Below, piece by piece: positions 8,957 to 17,663 of a DNA stretch of 64,000 nucleotides. Positions within the stretch are counted from its first letter, which is position 1, and each line of letters opens with the position of its first letter. The notes beneath the pieces are model-generated. The model searched no databases. It was not told the origin of the DNA and worked only from the letters and a program-made list of their open reading frames with translations. The translations under genes and the position numbers were made by a program. This DNA comes from Thermophilibacter immobilis (GTDB lineage: Bacteria > Actinomycetota > Coriobacteriia > Coriobacteriales > Atopobiaceae). The stretch covers positions 1,240,001 to 1,304,000 of the forward strand of contig NZ_CP063767.1 in NCBI RefSeq assembly GCF_015277515.1, given 5' to 3'.

Positions 8957-9917
8957 CATCACGAGCATCACGCAGATCCCCGGCGTCTTCGCCGGACACG
9001 CCACGCACGCCGAGGCCGGCACCGGCTGCACGGTCGTCGTCTTTCCCGAGGGGGCCACGGGCGCGGTCGACGTGCGCGGGGGCGCCCCGGCCACGCGCGA
9101 GACTGACCTCCTGCGTCCGGAGGAGACCGTCGAGGTGCTCCATGCCGTGATCCTGGCTGGCGGCAGCGCCTTTGGCCTCGCGGCCTCCTGCGGCGTCGCC
9201 GAGGAGCTCGAGCGGCGTGGGTGCGGCCTGGACGTGGGCGTGACGCGGATACCCATCGTCTCGGGGGCCTGCCTGTTCGACCTCGCCTGCGGGGACGCCC
9301 ACGTGCGTCCCACGCTCGCCGACGGCCGCGCGGCCGTATCTGCGGCGCTGGACGGCGCAGGCGCGCCCCTCGCACGCGGAAACGTGGGCGCCGGGTGCGG
9401 CTGCACCGTGGGCAAGCTCGCGGGGCCCGAGCGCGCCATGAAGTCGGGCCTGGGCGAGGACGTGGAGCAGGCCGGCTCGCTCGTCTGCGGGGCCGTCGCC
9501 GCCGTCAACGCCTGCGGCGACGTCCTAGATCCGGACACGGGCGCGAGAATAGCCGGCATGCGCACGGCTGAGGGCGCGCTCGGCAGCAGCGTGGAGGCGC
9601 TTCTCGGCGCGCGCGCCCAGATGCCGCTCGCGCGGACCAACACCACGATCTCCTGCGTCATCGCCAACGCGCGGCTCACCAAGGCCCAGGCCACCAAGGT
9701 CGCCCAGATGTCCGCGGACGCCTACGCCCACGCCATCAGCCCCACCCACACCACCAACGACGGCGACACCGTCTTCGTCATGGCCACGGGCGAGGTCGAG
9801 GCAGCACTCGACGTGGTGGGGGCGCTCGCCACGCGCGCGCTCGGGCGCGCCATCGCAGACGCCGCGCGCTCGGCCGAGGGGGCCTTCGGCCTGCCCGCCG
9901 CGCGCGACCTGGTGTAG
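8949..9917 (+). CDS. P1 family (DmpA/NylC-like) N-terminal-nucleophile aminopeptidase
   Basis: Predicted self-cleaving peptidase of the DmpA superfamily. The 322 residues contain the N-terminal GVFAGHATH segment, the central LAGGSAFGLAA, and the junction RTNTTI, where autoproteolysis between Asn231 and Thr232 would free the catalytic threonine (inferred by comparison with NylC-type members; S is used in DmpA). The C-terminal SPTHTTNDGDTVF is also characteristic. The natural substrate of this clade is generally unknown. The gene overlaps maf by 8 bp. Confidence 0.88.
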   Translation: MPDITSITQIPGVFAGHATHAEAGTGCTVVVFPEGATGAVDVRGGAPATRETDLLRPEETVEVLHAVILAGGSAFGLAASCGVAEELERRGCGLDVGVTRIPIVSGACLFDLACGDAHVRPTLADGRAAVSAALDGAGAPLARGNVGAGCGCTVGKLAGPERAMKSGLGEDVEQAGSLVCGAVAAVNACGDVLDPDTGARIAGMRTAEGALGSSVEALLGARAQMPLARTNTTISCVIANARLTKAQATKVAQMSADAYAHAISPTHTTNDGDTVFVMATGEVEAALDVVGALATRALGRAIADAARSAEGAFGLPAARDLV

Positions 9918-9960
9918 GGTAGAGGCGACCCCAGCTCGCGCTCGTTCGAGAGGAACACGC

Positions 9961-10767
9961 ATGTATCGCCTCATAGCGTCCGACATGGACGAGACCTTCC
10001 TCGACCATCGCCACCGCATCCCCGCCCCCAACCTGTCCGCGCTCGCGCGCCTGCGCGCGCAGGGGGCGCTCTTCGTGCCCGCGTCGGGGCGCGGCTACCT
10101 CTCCATCATGGACAACTTCGCCCAGGTGGACCCCGCCCTCATGGAGGGGGGCTACGTCATCTCGTACAACGGCGGCACCCTCAATCGCTTCGGCGACCCC
10201 GAGCCCCTCCACGAACGCAGCCTCGACCACGGCCTCGCCAACGAGCTCTGGCGCCTGGGCGTGGCGCGCGGCATCTGCCTGCACGCCTACACGCCCGACT
10301 GCAGCGTCCTCGTGCGCGACTGGCCCGCGAAAGAGCGCACCTACCTCTCCACCCTCAAGCGGGTGCGCGAGTACCCCGAGCCCGACCTCTCGGGCGTGCC
10401 CGTCGTCTCCAAGATGCTGTACATGAGCGAGGACTTCGCCTTCCTGCACCGCTTCGCCGACGAGGTGCGGCCCCTGCTCGGGGGGCTCGCCAGCATCACC
10501 TACTCGTCGGGGCGCTACCTCGAGGTCGTCCCCGCAGGGGTCGACAAGGGTGCCGGCTTGGTCGGGCTCGCCGGCCTCCTGGGCATCGACGTCGCCGACA
10601 CCGTGGGCATGGGCGACTCCGCCAACGACCGCGAGATGGTCGTCGCCGCAGGCCTGGGCGTGGGCGTGGCCAACGTCTCCGACGAGCTCAGGCCCGTGTG
10701 CGACCTCGTCCTTTCGACCCCGGCCGAGGACGGTGCCCTCCCCGAGCTCGTGGACAAGATCTTCTAG
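9961..10767 (+). CDS. Cof-type HAD phosphatase
   Basis: Predicted phosphatase of small phosphorylated metabolites. HAD motif I is DMDET near residue 9 (nucleophile Asp plus second Asp), the Cof-type cap occupies the middle, and motif IV is GDSANDREM near the C-terminus. Length 268 is typical for the IIB class. The start ATG at 9961 follows GAGAGGAA. It is the last plus-strand gene before the 149-bp repeat, and there is no separate terminator between its stop and that repeat. Confidence 0.9.
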   Translation: MYRLIASDMDETFLDHRHRIPAPNLSALARLRAQGALFVPASGRGYLSIMDNFAQVDPALMEGGYVISYNGGTLNRFGDPEPLHERSLDHGLANELWRLGVARGICLHAYTPDCSVLVRDWPAKERTYLSTLKRVREYPEPDLSGVPVVSKMLYMSEDFAFLHRFADEVRPLLGGLASITYSSGRYLEVVPAGVDKGAGLVGLAGLLGIDVADTVGMGDSANDREMVVAAGLGVGVANVSDELRPVCDLVLSTPAEDGALPELVDKIF

Positions 10768-10841
10768 GCCCAGGCTTGCCCCTGCGCCCGGCTCCTAACG
10801 AGGGCACGCGCACCTCTCGCCGTCCTTTTCCCCACCTCATG

Positions 10842-10990
10842 AGGGTACGTACGCCCTCCTCCCGGGTGCGTACGCAGCTGCATTTTTTTAAAGGGGATCA
10901 TCGCAAAGGATCCGCAGGTAGGGCCCCTGACGAGAAGAGCATTAATCTAGAAATTGCATACGTATCCTAGGGATGGATGTACGTACCCTT
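10842..10990 (+). repeat. 149-bp interspersed repeat with nested GTACGTAC palindromes, full copy A
   Basis: This intergenic element has four palindromic units centred at 10848.5, 10869.5, 10961.5 and 10982.5 (cores TACGTA, TGCGTA, TACGTA, TACGTA), i.e. spacings 21, 92 and 21 bp. The outer thirds form imperfect terminal inverted repeats of about 33 bp. It aligns without gaps to the copy at 42852-43000 in reverse orientation; I count 113 of 149 identical positions. A further related unit, GGGCACGCGCACC, sits 41 bp upstream at 10801. It fills the space between the convergent ends of the HAD gene and the ABC exporter, whose stop codon starts at the next base. Roles as MITE, protein-binding array or terminator-like element are all open. 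Confidence 0.85.
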
Positions 10991-12646
10991 CTACAGGCGG
11001 ACCACCTTGTCGGCTATGTCATCGAACAGGTCCGTATGCTCGATGACCACCACGATGCCAGACTCCGACAGGTGCCGGACGACCCCCTTCAGCTCCAGGG
11101 ACGAGCCTTGGTCGAGACTCGTGGTCGGCTCGTCAAGAATCAGGACGCTCGCCCCTCGCAGGAGGGCTCGGGCGAGGGAGACCTTCTGCCGCTCGCCTCC
11201 CGACAGCTTTTTCGCGCCCTCGCCCACGACGGTCGCGTCGCCATCGGGGAGCCTCTCGAGCACCCCGTCGAGGCCGGAGAGCCGCACGGCGCTCTCGTAG
11301 GCGGCCTGCTCGTAGTCCTCGCCGCTGAACGCGACGTTATCCCTGATGGTCGCATTCGCGAGAAAGGGCCGCTGCGAGACCGTGGCGCAGCGCTCGCGCC
11401 AGCTCTCCTCGGAGATCTGCTGCAGCGGGACCCCGTCGACCTTGACGGAGCCGGCCCAGTTGCTCACGAGCCCGAGCAGGATCTTCGCGAGCGTCGTCTT
11501 GCCGGAGCCGTTCTGACCCCTCACGACGACGAGGGACGGCGACGTCAGCGAGAAGGAGAGGCCTCCAAAGAGCTCCCCGTTGGAGCCGGGCCACGTGAAG
11601 CGCAGGTCCCTCACGACTATCGACGACGGCTCACCCATCTCGACCGATCCCCGCGTGGGCCCCTCGTCCTGATAGAACGTGTCGGCGATCCGTCCGAGAC
11701 TCGCGAGCGCGGGCTGCACCATGAGCGACACGGACACGGCGACCAGAATCGGGCTGTACATCTGGGAGGCATACTGGACGGCGGCGACCAGCTGGCCGAT
11801 GGTGAGAGACGAGTTGACCACGTACCAGCCGCAGACGATGTAGACGAGTGACGTGGAGAGGGTGGTTAGGGTCTTCATGCCCTCGCCCGTGACCACCGCT
11901 ATGAGCGCCTGGCGTATCCCCTTTGCCTTGAGGGTCTGGTTAAATGCCGCGAGCCGGCCCTTCTCCCGCTTAATGGAACCGTTGACCCTCACCTCCTCGC
12001 GTCCTCCGAGGGTCTCGTTCATCTTCCCCGAGAGCGAGGCCCCGATCTCGAGTGCCTCCTTCGTAACAGCACGATATTGCCCGATCGAATGGTGAGCACA
12101 GAGCAGATAGAGCGGAACGGGCAGAAGGCAGAGGAGAAAAACGGGGAGGCTGATCGAGGCCAGCAGGCCGACGGCGATGAACGCCTGGAAGAGGCTCCCC
12201 AAGAAGGCGAAGTTGGTCTGGGAGAAGAGCATCGAGACGTTCGATACCTCGTTGACGCGTGAGGAGATATAGCCACTGTCCTTGTCGGAGAGCCAGTCCA
12301 GCGGCATCGACAGGGCGCGCTCCATCATATCGGTTCGCATGTCAGCGGCAACGGTCTGGCCCATCGTCGCGAAGAGCTTCGTCGCCAGGATGGAGAGGGC
12401 AGACCGAAGAATTGCCGCCAGGAGCAGGGCAGCGGCGCACAGGACAACGGTTCGGAAGCTTCTCGCCGTGAGGCCGTCGTCTATTAGTCTCTGCGTTATG
12501 AATGCCGGAAGAACGGAAGGGACAGAGTACGCCAGTGTCGTGACGAGTGCGAGGACGAGCTTCGACCAGGTGCGCGCGAGGTAGGGAACTAGCAGCTTCA
12601 CACCGGGACTTCTAAGCATACCGCTACCGAACAGATGAGCATGCAT
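10991..12646 (-). CDS. ABC exporter, fused permease and ATPase
   Basis: Predicted homodimer or half of a heterodimeric exporter in the membrane. Residues about 20-310 contain the transmembrane domain, and the nucleotide-binding domain follows with Walker [10 protein letters not shown] (377-385), signature [15 protein letters not shown] and Walker [13 protein letters not shown]. At 551 residues it is slightly short for a type-I exporter. The start is uncertain: ATG at 12646 or 12619, neither with a clear ribosome site; the first overlaps the truncated gene upstream by 23 bp, suggesting coupling. Cargo is unknown. Codon use and GC look lower in the permease half than in neighbouring genes (impression, not computed), so acquisition by transfer is possible. 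Confidence 0.85.
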   Translation of the reverse strand: MHAHLFGSGMLRSPGVKLLVPYLARTWSKLVLALVTTLAYSVPSVLPAFITQRLIDDGLTARSFRTVVLCAAALLLAAILRSALSILATKLFATMGQTVAADMRTDMMERALSMPLDWLSDKDSGYISSRVNEVSNVSMLFSQTNFAFLGSLFQAFIAVGLLASISLPVFLLCLLPVPLYLLCAHHSIGQYRAVTKEALEIGASLSGKMNETLGGREEVRVNGSIKREKGRLAAFNQTLKAKGIRQALIAVVTGEGMKTLTTLSTSLVYIVCGWYVVNSSLTIGQLVAAVQYASQMYSPILVAVSVSLMVQPALASLGRIADTFYQDEGPTRGSVEMGEPSSIVVRDLRFTWPGSNGELFGGLSFSLTSPSLVVVRGQNGSGKTTLAKILLGLVSNWAGSVKVDGVPLQQISEESWRERCATVSQRPFLANATIRDNVAFSGEDYEQAAYESAVRLSGLDGVLERLPDGDATVVGEGAKKLSGGERQKVSLARALLRGASVLILDEPTTSLDQGSSLELKGVVRHLSESGIVVVIEHTDLFDDIADKVVRL

Positions 12647-12791
12647 GAGGGCTCTTCTTCACAGACGCGATGTTGAGCCCCAGCGCGAACAGCGGCATGC
12701 CGCAGGTCTTGTCCCTGAGCCCCAGTCGGATGAGGTCTAGGTACACGACCGTCCAGCAGACCCCGCTCAAGACCGTGAGAAACATGACCAT
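12624..12791 (-). pseudogene. Truncated small integral membrane protein
   Basis: A 55-codon frame starting MVMFLTVLSGVCWTVVYLD and continuing GLRDKTCGMPLFALGLNIA. This resembles the start of a family of multi-pass membrane proteins in which the segment ends ALNIAWE and about 150 more residues follow; I recognise the pattern but cannot name a function. Here the match ends after NIA and a stop follows within 12 residues. The frame runs into the ABC exporter start, so a deletion seems to have joined the two genes. A GGGGAG lies 8-13 bases before the ATG at 12791. Confidence 0.5.
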
Positions 12792-12871
12792 CGTTCGCCA
12801 CTCCCCGCTGTGTCCCCGCCTTGGCGAGGGCGCCACCTTGTCCTAAGGGTTTTTCATCATAGTGCCAAACT

Positions 12872-12960
12872 AGGGCACGTGCACCCCCTGTCCTTGTCTC
12901 CGTTCCCCACAGGGTACGTACACTCCCCTTTCGGGTACGTACACCGTTGCAATATCCGCA
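12872..12960 (+). repeat. Partial copy C of the GTACGTAC repeat
   Basis: Three palindromic units, AGGGCACGTGCACC, AGGGTACGTACACT and CGGGTACGTACACC, centred at 12878.5, 12917.5 and 12938.5 (spacings 39 and 21 bp). They correspond to the extra upstream unit plus the left pair of copy A, including the CCGTT/CGTCC-TTCCCCAC spacer. The similarity fades soon after TTGCAATATCCGCA; the core and the right-hand pair are missing. It lies just before the frameshifted endonuclease-like pseudogene. Confidence 0.7.
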
Positions 12961-13070
12961 CTCGCACGCTGGGGAGAGCTCGGACTTGCCGAGAAGCTCG
13001 GGGGCCCCGCCGCGAGCCCCGGGCCCAGAGCCGGCCCCTTTCGCCGGCAGCCGAGCTCGCGACCCTTGAC

Positions 13071-13863
13071 CTGCGCTCGGCACGCGTCGAGGCAACGCAG
13101 GGGCGGTTCCCCACATCCTGGTCTCAAAGGAGGGCCGGCGGATTCGCTGCAAGAGCGTCAGGAACCGCATCTGGTCGACTCCCCTTCCCAAGGGTGGGTT
13201 CTACCGGCTCGCCGATGACGTACTGCTCGCCTCCCCGGGTTTCTGCCTGCAGCAGATGTCCGCCCGGTCGGGCCTCGCGCGAGCCGCAAGCGTGGGCATG
13301 GAGATCTGCGGCACCTACGCGCGCTCCCCGCACCCCGAGGGAGGGTTCCACAAGAGGCCCGCATGCGACTTCGCCCACAACCACGGCTGCGGGGCACGCC
13401 GGGCGCGCCAGGCTCTGGGCCGCATCATGGCCGGCTCGCGCTCCCCCATGGAGACGGTCGTCGCCCTGCTGCTCACCCTGCCCCGGGAGCTGGGCGGCTG
13501 CGGCCTGCCCCAGCCCCGCCTCAGCCTGCGGGTGGAGATCCCGCCGGACCTCCAGGTCGCGCTCGGCAAGCCCTACCTCGTCGTCTGCCCGTGCTGGCCC
13601 AGCCTGCTTCTCATCGTGGAGTACGACAGCTGCGACCACCACAGCGGCGCCCATGAGGTCGACGGCGACGACGCCAGAAACGAGGGGCTGCGCAACGTGG
13701 GGTGGATGGTGCGCTCCGTCACGTCGGGGATCCTTCTGGACGACGCCCTTCTCGCGACTTTACGCACAAGGTCATGCGACACCCAAAGATCGAGTCTCTC
13801 TGCGACCTCGCGTTCGCCCGCCTCCAGCATGCGCTCGTGCGCGAGCTCCTCTTCCTCGACTGA
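13071..13863 (+). pseudogene. Frameshifted endonuclease-like (DUF559/AbiEi-type) protein remnant
   Basis: An open frame with no start codon runs from 13071 and reads ILVSKEGRRIRCK, FYRLADDVLLASPGFCLQQM, GMEICGTYA, then GSRSPMETVVALLLTLP and VEYDSCDHHS. This order is that of a protein family common in Coriobacteriia that pairs an AbiEi-like N-terminus with a restriction-endonuclease-like fold. Near 13745-13757 the frame shifts by one base: the natural ending THKVMRHPKIESLCDLAFARL continues in another frame to the TGA at 13861. Missing start plus frameshift indicate a decayed gene. Function of intact members is unproven. Confidence 0.65.
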
Positions 13864-13940
13864 GCGGGGAAGCTTTGCAGGGAGTCCTGCACGAGTTCCC
13901 AGGGCCCTGCGGCCCGCGGCTCCGCGTCCCCGCGACGCCC

Positions 13941-14975
13941 CTAGTTGAACTTCACGACCCTCTGGGCCACGCGATAGCCGCCCAGCGTGAGCGACTTGCC
14001 CACGGAGCCCGGCAGGTTGGTGACCAGGCCTACCACGTGGTGGCGCGCGTGGCGATACATGCGCGCGTCGTAGTCCTTGAGCTCGTCCCAGAGGGCCTGG
14101 AGCTGAGCCTCGGCGTCATCGCGCTCGCTCATCTTGGAGAACACCGAGCAGATGGCCATGATGATGGTGAAGTAGCTCAGCATGTAGCCCCTGAGCTGCG
14201 CGGAGTCGATGTCGTCGTAGAGGTGGTAGGCGCGCATCATGATGCGCGCCACCCGCCAGTAGTGGTCCACGCGGCTCGTGAGGACCTTCTCGTTGACCGA
14301 CTGGTCCTCACGACCGATGAGATAGCGGTAGAGGTCGACGTCCAAGTAGTAGAGCGAGCGGCACCGGGGGAACGGCACGTACGCGTAGATGTTGTCCACG
14401 TAGAAGGTGTGGGGCGGCATCTGGAGCTCGGAGGCGCGCAGGACGTCCGTGCGGTAGGTCAGCGCGTGCATGAGCAGGTACTGCCACGGCATGAAGTGGC
14501 CGATCTGGCCCCAGCCGAAGACCATGCCCGTGGGCAGGACGCGGCGGTAGTCGACGGCGTTGTGCGTGTGGTCCTCGACGTGCTCGTAGACGTAGTTGGT
14601 GATAACCAGGTCGATGCGGTCCTCCAGCTCGATGAAGCGCCTGAGCTGGTCGAGAAGGGCGCGCGCCGCATCCGCATCCACCCAGTCGTCCGAGTCGACG
14701 TTCTTGAAGTAGACCCCGTCGGCGTGGGCGACGGCCTTCATGACGGCCACGCCATGTCCGCCGTTGTCCTGGTGGACGGCCTTGACGATCGCGGGGTGGC
14801 GCGCGGCCCAAGCGTCAGCCTTGGCGGCGGTGTCGTCCTTGGTCGAGCCGTCGTCCACGATCACGATCTGGACGTCGTCGGCGTAGCCCGTTCCCACCAG
14901 GATGGACTCGACGCAGCGGTCCATGTAGTCGGCCGAGTTGTAGCACGGGATGCCAAAGGTGATGGTCTTCTTCAT
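13941..14975 (-). CDS. Family 2 glycosyltransferase
   Basis: GT-A fold sugar transferase, probably acting on a cell-surface glycan at the cytoplasmic face. The N-terminus has the usual FGIPCYNSADYMDRCVESIL, the nucleotide-sugar motif VDDGSTKDD and the metal-binding DSDDW (about residues 93-97). The rest (to 344 residues) has no predicted multi-span membrane domain. It is 67 bp downstream of UDP-galactopyranose mutase, so a role in adding galactofuranose or to a Galf-containing polymer is inferred. ATG at 14975 follows AAGAGAGGAA. A large hairpin sits between the two genes. Confidence 0.88.
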   Translation of the reverse strand: MKKTITFGIPCYNSADYMDRCVESILVGTGYADDVQIVIVDDGSTKDDTAAKADAWAARHPAIVKAVHQDNGGHGVAVMKAVAHADGVYFKNVDSDDWVDADAARALLDQLRRFIELEDRIDLVITNYVYEHVEDHTHNAVDYRRVLPTGMVFGWGQIGHFMPWQYLLMHALTYRTDVLRASELQMPPHTFYVDNIYAYVPFPRCRSLYYLDVDLYRYLIGREDQSVNEKVLTSRVDHYWRVARIMMRAYHLYDDIDSAQLRGYMLSYFTIIMAICSVFSKMSERDDAEAQLQALWDELKDYDARMYRHARHHVVGLVTNLPGSVGKSLTLGGYRVAQRVVKFN

Positions 14976-14997
14976 CGACGTTCCTCTCTTGCCCCTT

Positions 14998-15037
14998 CAC
15001 ATGCGAAACGGGCCCTGAGGGGCCCGTTTCGCATGTG
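14998..15037 (-). terminator. 18-bp perfect intercistronic hairpin between glf and glycosyltransferase
   Basis: Bases 14998-15015 pair perfectly with 15020-15037 around a 4-base loop. There is no T-run on either side, so on the minus strand it is more likely an mRNA stability or partial-attenuation element after glf than a full terminator. Confidence 0.6.
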
Positions 15038-15042
15038 AAGCG

Positions 15043-16245
15043 CTAGTTGTGCTCGGAGATGATCTCGTCGGACAGCTCGAGCGCCGAGGCCGTGACGCCG
15101 TCCATGTCGTAGTAGCGGTACTCGGCGAGGCGGCCCACGCAGTGGAAGTTAACCAGGCCCGAGATCCGCGCGCGATAGCGCTTGTAAAGGTCGCGGTTGG
15201 CGTCGTCCAGAATCGCGTAGTAGGGCGTCTGGCCGCGGCCCGGCTCGTAGGGCTGCGGATACTCCCTCATGATCGTGGTCCTGCCGGGCAGGACCTGGCC
15301 GGTCATGTTCTTGAACTCGGTGATGCGCGTGAAGTCCTCGCTCGTGGTGTAGTTCACCGTGCCCACGGGCTGGAACTGGTCGACGTCGAGCGTCTCGAAG
15401 ACCATGTCGAGCGAGCGGTACGGCAACGGTCCCAGGTCCAGGCCAAAGAGCTCGTCGAGGGGGCCGGTGTAGATGATCTCGCCGCCGTAGGGCCTGCCGC
15501 ACACGCTGGCGCTCGTCTCGGTGAGCCTGAGCAGGTCGCGGGCGTCGACGTCAAGGAAGACGGAAATGAGGTCATGCTCCAGCATGCGCTCGAACAGGGC
15601 CGTGTAGCCCTGGGCGGGCATGCCCTGGTAGGTGGACGTGGGGAAGTAGCGGTCGTCGTCGCCCACGAAGACGGGCACGCGCCCCATGACGGAGGGGTCG
15701 ATCTGGTCGGGAGCCTGGCCCCACTGCTTCATGGTGTAGTGCAGGAAGACGTTCTCGTAGACGTAGTCGGCGACCTCCACGAGCTCGGGGTCGTTCTTCT
15801 CGCGAAGCTCCATGATGGGAACCTTCTTGTTCTCGCCGAAGGTGTCCACGAGCTTCTGGTAGAGGCGCTCGCCGCGCTCGTCGCCAAAGGCGAGCCTGAG
15901 CGAGCGGTGGTTGAACGGGACCGGCATGAGGGTACCATGAATGTTGGCGAGCACCTTGTGCTGATAGTCGGTCCAGTCGGTGAAGCGCGAGAGGAAGTCG
16001 TTCACGCGGTCGCTGATGGTGTGGTAGATGTGCGGGCCGTACTTGTGGACCAGGACGCCCGCCTCGTCGGCGTAGTCGTAGGCGTTGCCCGCGATGTGGC
16101 CGCGCCGCTCGAGGATGGCGACCTTGAAGCCGCACGACTCGGCCAGGCGCCGCGCGCACACCACGCCCGCGTAGCCGGCCCCCACCACGATGACGTCGTA
16201 GACGTCGGGGGAAAACCCCGCGGGCAGACCGCTCTGGATACCCAT
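15043..16245 (-). CDS. glf: UDP-galactopyranose mutase
   Basis: Flavoenzyme converting UDP-galactopyranose to UDP-galactofuranose for surface polysaccharides. At 400 residues it has the family length. The FAD-binding VIVVGAGYAGVVCARRLAE is at about residues 18-36, followed by ILERRGHIAGNAYD, the conserved YGPHIYHT, FNHRSL and, near the C-terminus, NYTTSEDFTRITEFK and EYPQPY. Start ATG at 16245 after GAGAGGAC. It diverges from pta across a 193-bp region holding a GC-rich palindrome (near 16269-16288). Confidence 0.96.
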   Translation of the reverse strand: MGIQSGLPAGFSPDVYDVIVVGAGYAGVVCARRLAESCGFKVAILERRGHIAGNAYDYADEAGVLVHKYGPHIYHTISDRVNDFLSRFTDWTDYQHKVLANIHGTLMPVPFNHRSLRLAFGDERGERLYQKLVDTFGENKKVPIMELREKNDPELVEVADYVYENVFLHYTMKQWGQAPDQIDPSVMGRVPVFVGDDDRYFPTSTYQGMPAQGYTALFERMLEHDLISVFLDVDARDLLRLTETSASVCGRPYGGEIIYTGPLDELFGLDLGPLPYRSLDMVFETLDVDQFQPVGTVNYTTSEDFTRITEFKNMTGQVLPGRTTIMREYPQPYEPGRGQTPYYAILDDANRDLYKRYRARISGLVNFHCVGRLAEYRYYDMDGVTASALELSDEIISEHN

Positions 16246-16347
16246 ACAAGTCCTCTCAGCGTCTTCGGCATGCGCGCCGCCCCAGGCGGCGCGGCGAGAA
16301 GAGCACGCATCTGGCCAATCGTCCCCATGATTCTAGCATCTCGACCC

Positions 16348-16353
16348 TATAAT
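16348..16353 (+). promoter_or_regulatory. -10 box upstream of pta
   Basis: A perfect TATAAT lies 86 bp before the pta ATG. The -35 region is poor (no TTGACA-like hexamer at 16-18 bp). It is the only consensus -10 in the glf-pta intergenic space and fits the high expression expected of pta. Confidence 0.55.
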
Positions 16354-16438
16354 GGGTCTGCGTCCGCCCCGCGCCGTCAACATGCACAAAACGCGCGGTG
16401 GACGAGCTGGTAGAGGAGTCTTTTTTCGAAGGAGCACC

Positions 16439-17419
16439 ATGAGCGATTTTCTATCCCGCATGAAGACGGCGGCCAAGGCCGACAAGAAGACGATCGTCCT
16501 GCCGGAGGGCGAGGACCCGCGCACCCTCGAGGCGGCGCGCAAGGTCATCGCCGAGGACCTCGCCGAGCTCGTCATCCTGGGCAACCCCGATGCAATCGAC
16601 GTCAAGGGCGCGACCGTGATCGACCCGCGCTCCTCCGAGAGGCGCGAGGGGTACGCCGCCAAGTTCGCCGAGCTGCGCGCCAAGAAGGGCGTCACGCTGC
16701 CCGAGGCCCGCGAGCAGATGGGCGACGCCACCTACTTCGGCACCATGATGGTCAAGATGGGCGACGCCGACGGCCTGGTCTCCGGAGCCTGCCACTCCAC
16801 CGCCAACACCCTGCGCCCGGCGCTCCAGATCCTCAAGACCGCCCCGGGCACCAAGCTCGTCTCGGCGTTCATGATCATGTGCACCAAGACGCCCGAGTAC
16901 GGCGCGGACGGCACGCTGCTCTTCGCCGACTGCGGCCTGAACATCGCTCCCACCGCCGACGAGCTCTCCGAGATCGCCCTGGCGTCCGCCGAGTCCTTCA
17001 AGACGTTCATGGGCGACGTCGAGCCCAAGGTGGCCATGCTCAGCTTCTCCACGATGGGCTCCGCCAAGGGCGACGTGCCCACCAGGGTCCAGGAGGCCAC
17101 CAGGCTCGCCAACGAGAAGAATCCCGCAATCGAGCTCGACGGTGACCTGCAGCTCGACGCCGCTCTGGTCCAGTCCGTCGCCGACCTCAAGGCCCCGGCC
17201 TCCAAGGTCGCCGGCCACGCCAACGTCCTGGTCTTCCCCGACCTGGAGAGCGGCAACATCGGCTACAAGCTGGTGCAGCGCCTTGGTGGCGCCGAGGCCT
17301 ACGGCCCCATCCTGCAGGGCATTGCCAAGCCGGTCAACGACCTCTCGCGCGGCTGCTCCGCCGACGACATCGTGGGCGTGGTCGCCATCACCGCCGTCCA
17401 GGCGCAGCTGGCCGAGTAG
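16439..17419 (+). CDS. pta: Phosphate acetyltransferase
   Basis: Converts acetyl-CoA and phosphate to acetyl phosphate, feeding acetate kinase for ATP. The 326 residues are the short catalytic form without the regulatory N-terminal domain of enterobacteria. Recognisable segments are IVLPEGEDPRTLEAA at the start, SGACHSTANTLRPALQ and MLSFSTMGSAKGD in the middle, and VFPDLESGNIGYKLVQRLGGAEAYGPILQG near the end. The start is the ATG at 16439 after GAAGGAGC. Acetate kinase is not adjacent; it lies about 14 kb away. Confidence 0.97.
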   Translation: MSDFLSRMKTAAKADKKTIVLPEGEDPRTLEAARKVIAEDLAELVILGNPDAIDVKGATVIDPRSSERREGYAAKFAELRAKKGVTLPEAREQMGDATYFGTMMVKMGDADGLVSGACHSTANTLRPALQILKTAPGTKLVSAFMIMCTKTPEYGADGTLLFADCGLNIAPTADELSEIALASAESFKTFMGDVEPKVAMLSFSTMGSAKGDVPTRVQEATRLANEKNPAIELDGDLQLDAALVQSVADLKAPASKVAGHANVLVFPDLESGNIGYKLVQRLGGAEAYGPILQGIAKPVNDLSRGCSADDIVGVVAITAVQAQLAE

Positions 17420-17445
17420 GCTCTCCCCCTCATCTCGCACGGCTT

Positions 17446-17477
17446 GGGGCGTCACCTTTTGGGGTGGCGCCCCTTCT
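17446..17477 (+). terminator. Terminator after pta
   Basis: Stem 17446-17456 pairs with 17463-17473 (one G-T pair) around a 6-base loop, followed by TTCT. It begins 26 bp after the pta stop. Confidence 0.75.
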
Positions 17478-17486
17478 CATCGCGTT

Positions 17487-17605
17487 TGTGCGGCCGCACA
17501 TGACAGGATTCCTCGACTGACAAAAACAAACGACTCCTCTACCTGCATAAACATAAAGATGAAATCGAACAGCGCGCTATCTCCGAGTTTTGCGGCCGCA
17601 CAAAA
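17487..17605. repeat. Two GTGCGGCCGCAC palindromes between pta and pckA
   Basis: TGTGCGGCCGCACA at 17487-17500 and TTTTGCGGCCGCACAAAA at 17588-17605 share a 15-base sequence in opposite orientation. The 87 bp between them are markedly AT-rich for this genome. The pair lies between the convergent 3' ends of pta and pckA. They look like binding sites or the edges of a lost insertion; no gene is visible between them. Confidence 0.5.
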
Positions 17606-17663
17606 GAGAGACATTGGGGCGAGAAGCACCGTCACCGCGCCCAGCCCCGCCGTGCGGGTGAGA

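Noticed and set aside
10842-10970. Repeat core as a small protein gene
   Set aside because: Both full copies keep an open frame (…EKSINLEI…) across the core, but many differences change amino acids, there is no ribosome site, and start codons differ. A DNA or RNA element is more likely, though a peptide is not excluded.
12810-15038. Long plus-strand frame over the pseudogene and glycosyltransferase
   Set aside because: Its second half is antisense to the glycosyltransferase and its first half is out of frame with the endonuclease-like remnant.
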